Source of the DNA: Methanobacterium sp.
GTDB lineage: Archaea > Methanobacteriota > Methanobacteria > Methanobacteriales > Methanobacteriaceae
DNA: 6,567 nt
Direction: 5' to 3'
Assembly (NCBI GenBank): GCA_020854975.1
Contig: JAHKLQ010000080.1
Location: 1-6,567 of the forward strand
The notes beneath the pieces are model-generated. The model searched no databases. It was not told the DNA's origin and was given only the letters and a program-made list of their open reading frames with translations. A program made the translations under genes and the position numbers. Numbering within the stretch: the first letter of the stretch is position 1; every line of letters starts with the position of its first letter. Positions 1-6,567 of this stretch are shown in pieces.

Positions 1-10
1 AATGTTCTCC

Positions 11-18
11 TATATAAA
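11..18. promoter_or_regulatory. TATA box, orientation ambiguous (hdrA promoter and/or divergent promoter)
   Basis: TATATAAA reads as the methanogen box A TTTATATA on the minus strand. On the minus strand it is preceded by AAACAAGG, a purine-rich BRE-like run, so it could drive a leftward gene lying outside the window. On the plus strand the upstream GTTCTCC is a poor BRE, but this is still the best TATA-like element before hdrA and would give a leader of roughly 80 nt. Weaker AT-rich alternatives for hdrA lie at 24-38. Confidence 0.4.
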
Positions 19-104
19 CCTTGTTTAAAATTTTTAATAGAAAACTTTATCCTTAGAACCGATACACCCTACATCATAAGATTAGATAACTATCACAATG
101 TAGA

Positions 105-2099
<1,995 letters not shown>

Positions 2100-2105
2100 A
2101 TCTGT

Positions 2106-2138
2106 AAGGGTTACCCAACCCTTCTTAAACCTTTTTTT
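2106..2138 (+). terminator. Hairpin plus poly-T terminator after hdrA
   Basis: AAGGGTT (2106-2112) and AACCCTT (2117-2123) form a perfect 7-bp stem with a 4-nt loop. It begins 7 nt after the stop codon. T7 follows at 2132-2138, with further T runs to 2166. Archaeal termination mainly needs the T tracts; the hairpin gives it an intrinsic-terminator look. Confidence 0.7.
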
Positions 2139-2192
2139 CTTTTATTAATTATTTTTGAGTTTTTTTGTTCGATTTTAATGGATTACAATTCA

Positions 2193-2209
2193 TAAAAAGT
2201 TAATTATAG
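2193..2209 (+). promoter_or_regulatory. Candidate promoter of the DUF169 gene
   Basis: A purine run (AAAAAG, ending at 2199) is followed by TTAATTATAG (2200-2209), a fair BRE/TATA pair. Transcription would start near 2230, giving a leader of about 60 nt. The surrounding sequence is very AT-rich, so the match is weak evidence. The T-rich terminator upstream makes a separate promoter likely. Confidence 0.35.
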
Positions 2210-2292
2210 CATATTCTACATACCTTACAAACAATAAAAAGGTAAAAAAGAATTTTTCTACATTCAAAGGCCAAAAAGAAGGTGATTGATTT

Positions 2293-2985
2293 ATGGATTA
2301 TCAAAAACTGGGGAAAAAACTGAAAAATGTTTTGAAACTGGAAAAAAATCCAGTAGCTATTAAATGGGTTTCCAGAGAACCGCGGAATATTCATAAAGAG
2401 GAAGGAAAATCCAGATTCTGCACCAAACTAGACAAGGCCATGAATGGGGAGGTTTTTTATTCCACCGCCGATGAAGAAGAGTGTATGGGTGGTCTCAGAT
2501 ACACCGGAATGAAAGATCCCAAAGAATTCCCTAAAAATATGCGCAGCGGAGCATTTTTAGTCCCCGGAGGAGTGTATAAAACTATTCCTGCAGTGCAACG
2601 ATCCTGGAAAGGAAACATGGCTATTGAACCCAACATATTTAATGCCATAATATTTTCACCACTAATAACAGTTGAATTTGAGCCTGATGTGATATTCCTC
2701 GTTGCCAATGCCCGTCAAGGTATGGAAATCCTCCATGCTAATGCATACGACTCTGGTTCCCATGGATTAGGAGCTGATTCCGGTCCTATCTGCAGTTCCA
2801 TGGCTGCCATACCCTATCTTACAGGTAAAGTCACCTATGGCTTTGGAGATATTGGTTCCCGTAACAACATGAACTTGGATGATGAAGAGATCCTAATCAG
2901 TATACCCGCAAGCGATCTGGAGAGAATCACCAACAACTTGGAGGAAATGAAAACTAAAACTTTCTTCCGGCGGAAGGATTCCTAA
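2293..2985 (+). CDS. DUF169 family protein, function unknown
   Basis: This is a soluble protein of 230 aa with no signal peptide or membrane segment. It is recognised as DUF169 (COG2043) from the N-terminal LEKNPVAIKW (16-25), the segment FCTKLDKAMNGE (42-53) followed by ECMGGLRYTGM (63-73), and the C-terminal core GADSGPICSS (160-169) running into YGFGDIGSR (182-190). Cysteines C43, C64 and C167 sit in these segments and could be redox-active or bind metal; that is inference. The family is common in methanogens and other anaerobes and has no agreed function. The ATG is preceded by AAGGTGAT at 2279-2286 with a 6-nt spacer, so the start is secure. It follows hdrA in the same direction but is separated by 193 bp with a terminator, so co-transcription is unlikely. 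It could be a redox or cofactor-linked protein, but nothing in the sequence proves it. Confidence 0.85.
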   Translation: MDYQKLGKKLKNVLKLEKNPVAIKWVSREPRNIHKEEGKSRFCTKLDKAMNGEVFYSTADEEECMGGLRYTGMKDPKEFPKNMRSGAFLVPGGVYKTIPAVQRSWKGNMAIEPNIFNAIIFSPLITVEFEPDVIFLVANARQGMEILHANAYDSGSHGLGADSGPICSSMAAIPYLTGKVTYGFGDIGSRNNMNLDDEEILISIPASDLERITNNLEEMKTKTFFRRKDS

Positions 2986-3029
2986 ACCATGAAATAATAA
3001 AAATTATTCATTAAATTAGCCATAAACAC

Positions 3030-3035
3030 TTTTTT
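3030..3035 (+). terminator. Candidate T-tract terminator after the DUF169 gene
   Basis: A T6 run lies about 45 nt after the DUF169 stop codon, in an AT-rich spacer before the glyA promoter. A weak AT-only inverted repeat, AATAAT/ATTATT (2993-3008), precedes it. The call rests on position and the T run only. Confidence 0.35.
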
Positions 3036-3058
3036 ATTATTAATTGAAGTAAGTGATT

Positions 3059-3074
3059 GGAAAGTATTTATATT
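3059..3074 (+). promoter_or_regulatory. glyA promoter (BRE and TATA box)
   Basis: The purine-rich GGAAAGTA (3059-3066) is followed directly by TTTATATT (3067-3074), the clearest BRE/TATA pair in the window. Transcription should start near 3098, giving a leader of about 50 nt before the ATG at 3147. Confidence 0.7.
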
Positions 3075-3134
3075 CCCTCAATTTATAGTTCCCTATACCA
3101 AACCCGTTAATGCCAATTATACCCTGCTTTGGCC

Positions 3135-3140
3135 GGGAGG
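3135..3140 (+). promoter_or_regulatory. Shine-Dalgarno site that decides the glyA start
   Basis: GGGAGG ends 6 nt before the ATG at 3147. The in-frame TTG at 3129 would place this site inside the coding region and has no SD of its own, so the ATG is chosen. Confidence 0.85.
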
Positions 3141-3146
3141 AAAATA

Positions 3147-4415
3147 ATGTCGGATAATAAAAAATATGCTCAGGAAATAAAGGACATCACCAAAAAACAT
3201 CATGAATGGATGCAAAACAGCATCAACCTCATAGCCAGTGAAAACATCACAAGTATTAGTGTTAGAGAGGCACTGGCCACTGATCTTTCCCATCGTTATG
3301 CTGAAGGAATTTCAGGTCACCGGTTATATGAAGGATGCCAGTACATCGATGAAATTGAAAACATAACCATCGACCTTTCCAAAAAAATATTCAAAGCAGA
3401 ACACGCTAATGTGCAACCCATATCAGGAGTAGTTGCCAATCTGGCGGCTTTCTTTGCATTAGCCCAATATGGCGATGGTATGATGGCCCTGGAAGTTCCA
3501 GTAGGTGGTCATATCAGCCATGCCCATGTGAGTGCTGCTGGTATCAGAGGCCTTAAGGTATCTGCACATCCTTTTGACGCGGACAAAATGAACATTGACC
3601 CTGATGCCATGAAAAAAGACATACTGGAGAAAAAACCAAAAATAATCCTCTTGGGCGGTAGTTTATTCTTATTCCCTCATCCTGTAAAAGAGGCTAGAGA
3701 AGCAGCAGATGAAGTGGGAGCTAAAGTAATGTATGATGGAGCACATGTTCTGGGTCTTATTGCTGGAGGTCAGTTCCAGGATCCCCTGAGAGAAGGAGCT
3801 GACTTGATGGCAGGAAGCACCCATAAAACCTTCCCTGGACCACAGGGAGGTATAATCCTTTGTAAAGAGGAGTTAAAGGATGAAATTGATGATGCTGTTT
3901 TCCCTGGTGTGGTGAGCAACCATCACCTGCACCATCTGGCTGCTCTGGGTATAGCCACCGCTGAAATGCTGGAATTTGGTGCAGATTATGCTAAACAGAT
4001 TATTTCCAATGCACAGGCACTGGCACAAAGCTTCCATGAATTGGGTTTCAATGTTCTATGCGAAGACCTGGGCTTCACAGAATCCCATCAGGTGGCCATG
4101 GATGTTTCTAATATTGGTAGAGCATCCAAGATGGCTAAAGATCTGGAAGCCAATAACATAATCCTTAACAAAAACCTTTTACCCTGGGATGATGTTAACC
4201 GTTCTGACGATCCATCCGGTATAAGAGTGGGAACCCAGGAGTTAACCCGCCGAGGATTAAAGGAATCACACATGAGTGAAGTTGCTGAATTTATAAAACA
4301 GGTAGTCGTGGATGGTAAAGAGGTTAAAGAAGAAGTATCCGAATTTATAAGTTCGTATAACACTGTTCACTATGCGTTCCGTGGTGATCAGGCTTATAAA
4401 TACATAGAATTTTAA
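3147..4415 (+). CDS. glyA: Serine hydroxymethyltransferase, archaeal (H4MPT-linked) type
   Basis: This cytoplasmic PLP enzyme interconverts serine and glycine, moving the hydroxymethyl carbon to a pterin; methanogen enzymes that have been studied use tetrahydromethanopterin. Seen in 422 aa, the usual archaeal length: NLIASENI (27-34) near the N-terminus; LYEGCQYID (60-68), with the substrate-site glutamate E62; DGAH (197-200), with the PLP-contacting Asp and His; the PLP lysine K227 in [12 protein letters not shown] (224-235); and the carboxylate-binding Arg R360 in [12 protein letters not shown] (359-370). All key residues are present. The reading frame opens at a TTG 18 nt earlier, but the SD site favours the ATG at 3147. 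It has its own promoter and a poly-T terminator. The next gene on the same strand encodes a probable dihydromethanopterin reductase, so the two neighbours may both concern H4MPT. Confidence 0.96.
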   Translation: MSDNKKYAQEIKDITKKHHEWMQNSINLIASENITSISVREALATDLSHRYAEGISGHRLYEGCQYIDEIENITIDLSKKIFKAEHANVQPISGVVANLAAFFALAQYGDGMMALEVPVGGHISHAHVSAAGIRGLKVSAHPFDADKMNIDPDAMKKDILEKKPKIILLGGSLFLFPHPVKEAREAADEVGAKVMYDGAHVLGLIAGGQFQDPLREGADLMAGSTHKTFPGPQGGIILCKEELKDEIDDAVFPGVVSNHHLHHLAALGIATAEMLEFGADYAKQIISNAQALAQSFHELGFNVLCEDLGFTESHQVAMDVSNIGRASKMAKDLEANNIILNKNLLPWDDVNRSDDPSGIRVGTQELTRRGLKESHMSEVAEFIKQVVVDGKEVKEEVSEFISSYNTVHYAFRGDQAYKYIEF

Positions 4416-4435
4416 AATCAGCATATTTCATTAAA

Positions 4436-4459
4436 TTTTTTTTATTTTGTTGACTTTTT
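4436..4459 (+). terminator. Poly-T terminator after glyA
   Basis: A T8 run (4436-4443) lies 20 nt after the stop codon and is followed by TTTTG and TTTTTA runs up to 4459. No stable hairpin is seen. This is a typical archaeal T-rich terminator, lying just before the next promoter. Confidence 0.6.
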
Positions 4460-4462
4460 ATT

Positions 4463-4478
4463 GGATATGACTTATATT
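4463..4478 (+). promoter_or_regulatory. Promoter of the dmrX-like gene
   Basis: GGATATGA (4463-4470) is a purine-rich BRE-like run, followed by the TATA-like CTTATATT (4471-4478). The expected transcription start is near 4503. A TTG at 4478-4480 that would open the longest reading frame overlaps the edge of this box and lies upstream of the expected transcript, so it cannot be the normal start. Confidence 0.6.
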
Positions 4479-4552
4479 TGATAGGACAGTTAAGTGATGA
4501 AATAGGGGCTGACTCATCTTCAGCCACCATGAAATTAATTGGTGCATGGATT

Positions 4553-5254
4553 ATGAAAATCGCCTGGGCCTTAACCGGAGCCGGTCATCTGCTCCTGGAA
4601 AGTGTAGAACTCCTGGAAGAAGTTGCAGGAAGAGATGAACATCAGGTTACTGTGCTGCTTTCCGGAGCAGGTGAAGAAGTATTGAAGATGTATGGCCTTT
4701 TCAATCGGGTTAAATCTCTCACTGGTGGTTATTATCAGGAATTAGTTCTGGAAAAGGATCAGATGTGGAGTTACCCTATATCTGGCCGTTTTTCCCTGGG
4801 AAGGTATGATTTATTGATTGTTTCCCCCACCACCTCCAACACTATTGCCAAACTGGTGCATGGTATAGCCGACAGCCTGGTTACCAATGCTGTGGCCCAG
4901 GCAGGCAAAGGGAAAATCAGAACCCTGCTGGTACCTGTGGATCTGGAATCAGGAGATGTGGAAACAGTTCTCCCCTCCAAACTGGAGCTGGATCTGTGCC
5001 AAAACTGTGACACTTGTGAGGCTGCGGCAGCCTGTCCCCCTGATGCCATCACCCCTGGAGTTGAAATTAACCTTCTGAAATGTCAGGGCTGCGCTGCCTG
5101 TCAAGTGGCATGTCCCTTTGGAGCGGTGAGTGGAGGAAGCATAATCACCATTCATATGCGGGAAATTGATGTGGCTAACAGCAGGAAACTCCAACAACTT
5201 GAGGGTGTAGAAGTGATTCAGCACCCTAATGAAATTAAAAACCATTTATACTGA
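4553..5254 (+). CDS. dmrX: Iron-sulfur flavoprotein, probable dihydromethanopterin reductase (acceptor), DmrX/MJ0208 type
   Basis: The product is a cytoplasmic flavoprotein fused to a ferredoxin domain, predicted to reduce dihydromethanopterin to H4MPT, as shown for the Methanosarcina mazei homologue. Seen in 233 aa: a flavoprotein-fold start [12 protein letters not shown] (1-12) with the phosphate-loop-like TGAG; an FMN-site segment [19 protein letters not shown] (91-109) continuing to [10 protein letters not shown] (111-120); and a 2[4Fe-4S] domain with C149, C152, C155, C161-P and C177, C180, C183, C187-P. The first cluster motif has a five-residue gap between C155 and C161 where CxxxCP is usual. 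The ATG at 4553 is chosen because family members begin with MKIAW-like sequence, GGTG lies 8 nt upstream at 4541-4544, and the promoter lies at 4463-4478. An in-frame ATG at 4529 has no SD but is possible. It sits after glyA. An alternative is another MJ0208-family reductase with a different substrate. Confidence 0.8.
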   Translation: MKIAWALTGAGHLLLESVELLEEVAGRDEHQVTVLLSGAGEEVLKMYGLFNRVKSLTGGYYQELVLEKDQMWSYPISGRFSLGRYDLLIVSPTTSNTIAKLVHGIADSLVTNAVAQAGKGKIRTLLVPVDLESGDVETVLPSKLELDLCQNCDTCEAAAACPPDAITPGVEINLLKCQGCAACQVACPFGAVSGGSIITIHMREIDVANSRKLQQLEGVEVIQHPNEIKNHLY

Positions 5255-5263
5255 AAATGGGTA

Positions 5264-5269
5264 TTTTTT
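5264..5269 (+). terminator. Candidate T-tract terminator after the dmrX-like gene
   Basis: A T6 run begins 10 nt after the stop codon. Partly complementary GGGT (5259-5262) and AACCC (5278-5282) flank it, but they do not make a convincing stem. The call rests on the T run and its position. Confidence 0.4.
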
Positions 5270-5320
5270 GTTCTATTAACCCCCACTACTTCTACTAATA
5301 TAGCTTTTAAGGGAAAGAAT

Positions 5321-5365
5321 AGTTTAATCTGGTTGACATCTCGATTTAATATCCTAGATTAAACT
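5321..5365. repeat. 10-bp perfect inverted repeat in the spacer
   Basis: AGTTTAATCT (5321-5330) and AGATTAAACT (5356-5365) are exact reverse complements. As RNA the stem extends to 12 pairs with one G-U. The 25-nt interval contains a related GATTTAAT. It lies about 130 bp upstream of the HEAT-repeat gene and 65 bp after dmrX. It could be a regulator site or a transcript-end hairpin; the sequence does not decide. Confidence 0.6.
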
Positions 5366-5423
5366 CAGAGATCCACTTCATAATTAATTAAAGGATCAAA
5401 AACATAACAATGAATGCTCATTA

Positions 5424-5472
5424 CTATTTACATTAATTCATTGAATTAATGGTGAAAGTGAATGGTAAATAG
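5424..5472. repeat. Nested palindrome just upstream of the HEAT-repeat gene
   Basis: The inner element is CATTAATTCA (5431-5440), one T, then TGAATTAATG (5442-5451): a 10-bp perfect palindrome around a single base. An outer pair, CTATTTAC (5424-5431) and GTAAATAG (5465-5472), is also exactly complementary, sharing C5431 with the inner element. A short AATGA/TCATT repeat (5409-5422) precedes it. The cluster ends 9 nt before the SD site and would suit an operator for a dimeric repressor or a leader hairpin. No confident TATA box was found in this spacer. Confidence 0.55.
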
Positions 5473-5493
5473 CCATATACAGGGGGTTGGAAG

Positions 5494-5886
5494 TTGGTTG
5501 AAGAACATAAAAGGATAGATTTTCTTTTGAATGAACTGAAAAGTGATGATTGGAAAGTTCGTGAAGATGCTGCCGAACTTTTGGCTGAGGTTGGAGATTC
5601 AGATGCAGTTGAACCTTTGATCGAAGCCTTGCAGGATGATGATTGGCATGTTAGGGAAGCCAGTGCCCTAGCCCTGGGAATTTTTGAAGATAAAAGGGCT
5701 GTAGAACCTTTGATTAAAGTTATGGATGATGAAAAAGCTAATGTGAGGTATGGAGCTGCTTTAAGTCTTTCCATGATAGGTGATAAGCGGGCAGTTGATG
5801 TTTTAAAGAAAGCCACGGAAGATGATAATTCTGTGGTGCGAAAAGTTGCCAGTGTTGCACTTAAAGAGGTTAAAAGTCGTTTGTAG
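5494..5886 (+). CDS. Small HEAT-like (PBS lyase-type) repeat protein
   Basis: This is an acidic soluble protein of 130 aa made almost wholly of four helical repeats with an exact 31-residue period, starting at residues 11, 42, 73 and 104. Units share the pattern L-(x)5-DD-(x)2-VR-(x)2-A-(x)2-L-(x)2-GD/ED-(x)2-AVEPL; the motif AVEPLI occurs at 38-43 and 69-74. HEAT-like repeat proteins bind other proteins or act as lyase-like chromophore factors in phycobilisome organisms; here only a scaffold or adaptor role is reasonable, and the partner is unknown. The start is TTG behind AGGGGG (5481-5486, 7-nt spacer); a stop codon (TAG, 5470-5472) lies upstream in frame and no ATG intervenes. All 16 Asp codons are GAT, unlike hdrA. 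The next gene begins 42 nt downstream and may share the transcript. Confidence 0.85.
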   Translation: MVEEHKRIDFLLNELKSDDWKVREDAAELLAEVGDSDAVEPLIEALQDDDWHVREASALALGIFEDKRAVEPLIKVMDDEKANVRYGAALSLSMIGDKRAVDVLKKATEDDNSVVRKVASVALKEVKSRL

Positions 5887-5892
5887 TCTAAA

Positions 5893-5900
5893 TTTTTTTT
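5893..5900 (+). terminator. T8 run between the HEAT and NTF2-like genes
   Basis: T8 begins 6 nt after the HEAT stop codon and is followed by ATTTTG and TTTAAAAA. It could cause partial termination. The 42-nt gap leaves little room for a full promoter unless it lies in the HEAT gene, so read-through into the next gene is also plausible. Confidence 0.3.
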
Positions 5901-5928
5901 ATTTTGTTTAAAAATTGGAGATGAACCC

Positions 5929-6360
5929 ATGAAAGCCAATAGTAAAGTTCAAGAAGCAGTGTCGGAACTTTTGGATGATTATGCTCAAGCATACCGTGAC
6001 AAAGATCTTGATGGTATGCTCAAACTTTTCATTCCAGATGATGATCTGGTGGTGATTGGAAGTGGTTTTGATGAATGGATAAAAGGAAGTGAAGAGTTAC
6101 GATCTGGATTTGAAAGGGATATGGCACAAGCTGATGATATTAGAGTGAAATTCAGAGATATCACCGTGTCTGCTGCTGGTGCAGTGGCCTGGATATCAGG
6201 CCATATGAACATGGAAGCCATGGTAAAGGGTCGGGATGTGTACTTACCCGGTCGTTTAAGTGCTGTAGTTGAAGAAAGAGAAGGTAAGTGGCTTTTTGCC
6301 CATCTACATTATTCATTACCTGCCTCTGATCAAGAAGAAGGGAAAGCCTGGCCTGAGTAG
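5929..6360 (+). CDS. NTF2/SnoaL-like (DUF4440-type) small protein
   Basis: The product is a soluble protein of 143 aa with the layout of the NTF2-like cone fold: N-terminal helices (6-34, including AYRDKDLDGMLKLF at 21-34); a strand with the pocket-type motif VVIGSGFDEWIKGSEELR (41-58); strand DITVSAAGAVAWISGHMNM (77-95); and the closing strands GRLSAVVEEREGKW (108-121) and LFAHLHYSLP (122-131). The fold hosts ligand-binding and enzymatic proteins alike. H125 and H127 and the acidic residues could line a pocket, but no catalytic set is recognised and no substrate can be named. The SD-like GGAGATGA (5917-5924) precedes the ATG by 4 nt. It lies 42 nt after the HEAT gene and shares its T-ending codon preference, so the two may form a small operon. 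It is followed by a hairpin and a convergent gene. Confidence 0.8.
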   Translation: MKANSKVQEAVSELLDDYAQAYRDKDLDGMLKLFIPDDDLVVIGSGFDEWIKGSEELRSGFERDMAQADDIRVKFRDITVSAAGAVAWISGHMNMEAMVKGRDVYLPGRLSAVVEEREGKWLFAHLHYSLPASDQEEGKAWPE

Positions 6361-6377
6361 AAACCATTAAATCCAAC

Positions 6378-6396
6378 AGGTAATTCATTTTTACCT
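6378..6396. terminator. Hairpin between convergent genes
   Basis: AGGTAA (6378-6383) and TTACCT (6391-6396) form a perfect 6-bp stem with a 7-nt loop, 18 nt after the plus-strand stop codon. ATTTT follows, with further T runs at 6416-6423 and 6433-6438 on the plus strand. The hairpin can form in either transcript, but the T-rich sequence favours terminating the plus-strand gene. Confidence 0.5.
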
Positions 6397-6436
6397 ATTT
6401 TACTCAACAAATTTATTATTTTTAATGAATCCTTTT

Positions 6437-6567
6437 TTAATCTTCTTGGAGAAGATCAAGAAGGTAGGCTGTCATTTCGATCTCTTCCCGGGCCATGTAA
6501 TCTTCCAAGCGGATTTTTGAGTCTTCGGTACCAAAGGGATAGTACTCTTCTTCAAAATAAACATTCA
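6437..6567 (-). CDS. C-terminal end of an unrecognised convergent gene (partial)
   Basis: On the minus strand a frame enters from the window edge and runs 42 codons to a TAA stop (complement of 6437-6439). The visible end includes YYPFGTEDSKIRLEDYMA, followed by an acidic, leucine-rich helix-like tail ending LLDLLQED. The composition is that of a normal soluble archaeal protein, and codon use is balanced (GAA, GAC/GAT, CTT/CTC). The other end is cut off; the first two visible bases fit an NTG codon. I do not recognise the family. Convergent orientation and the hairpin spacer support a real gene. Confidence 0.65.
   Translation of the reverse strand, partial: NVYFEEEYYPFGTEDSKIRLEDYMAREEIEMTAYLLDLLQED

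Noticed and set aside
2200..2394. Minus-strand 64-codon frame overlapping the DUF169 start
   Set aside because: It is Phe/Ile-rich from AT-rich spacer and antisense sequence, has no SD, and overlaps a secure gene start.
3129..3146. Upstream TTG start for glyA
   Set aside because: It would place the strong SD GGGAGG inside the gene and has no SD of its own; the ATG at 3147 fits the family length.
5333..5353. TTGACA followed by TAATAT, resembling a bacterial promoter
   Set aside because: The spacing is only 9 nt and all other evidence points to an archaeal genome using TATA/BRE promoters.
5611..5714. 11-bp direct repeat GAACCTTTGAT at 5611-5621 and 5704-5714
   Set aside because: The copies are exactly 93 bp apart and encode the same position of successive 31-residue HEAT units, so they reflect protein repeats and not a mobile or regulatory element.
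5433..5939. Minus-strand frame of 168 codons, longer than the HEAT gene opposite it
   Set aside because: It is the antisense of the HEAT repeats, gives a low-complexity Ser/Ala/Thr-rich protein, and has no SD before its ATG. The plus-strand frame shows four clear repeats and an SD.

Overview
The window looks like chromosome of a hydrogenotrophic methanogenic archaeon of the Methanobacteriales, most probably Methanobacterium or a close relative. This is inferred from gene content: HdrA with cysteines only and no in-frame stop, an archaeal-type serine hydroxymethyltransferase, a DmrX/MJ0208-type iron-sulfur flavoprotein and a DUF169 protein. Expression signals agree: methanogen-type TATA boxes with purine-rich BREs, Shine-Dalgarno sites matching the AGGTGATC-type anti-SD, and T-rich terminators. 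No IS element, tRNA, rRNA, CRISPR array or phage gene is visible.

Layout. 1-122: AT-rich leader with a TATA box that could serve either strand. 123-2099 (+): hdrA, the flavin and iron-sulfur subunit of heterodisulfide reductase, followed by a hairpin/poly-T terminator. 2293-2985 (+): DUF169 protein, function unknown, with conserved-looking cysteines. 3147-4415 (+): glyA with its own strong promoter; the start is moved to an ATG behind GGGAGG. 4553-5254 (+): dmrX-like flavoprotein with a C-terminal 2[4Fe-4S] ferredoxin domain; the start is moved inward because the longest reading frame begins inside the probable TATA box. 5255-5493: 239-bp spacer with two separate inverted-repeat structures. 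5494-5886 (+): small protein of four 31-residue HEAT-like repeats. 5929-6360 (+): small NTF2/SnoaL-like protein, possibly co-transcribed with the HEAT gene. 6437-6567 (-): C-terminal end of an unrecognised convergent gene cut by the window edge.

How the genes relate. hdrA serves the last step of methanogenesis, reduction of CoM-S-S-CoB coupled by electron bifurcation to ferredoxin reduction. glyA and dmrX plausibly share the pterin cofactor tetrahydromethanopterin (H4MPT): SHMT of methanogens passes the serine C1 unit to H4MPT, and DmrX-type proteins reduce dihydromethanopterin to H4MPT. Each of the first four genes seems to have its own promoter and T-rich terminator, so this is a row of mostly single-gene units, not one operon. 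The HEAT and NTF2-like genes are more AT-rich, with almost only GAT for Asp. Their role is unknown.

There is no clear sign of a new multi-gene system. The items most worth a second look are the nested palindromes upstream of the HEAT gene, the DUF169 gene beside hdrA, and the glyA-dmrX pairing.
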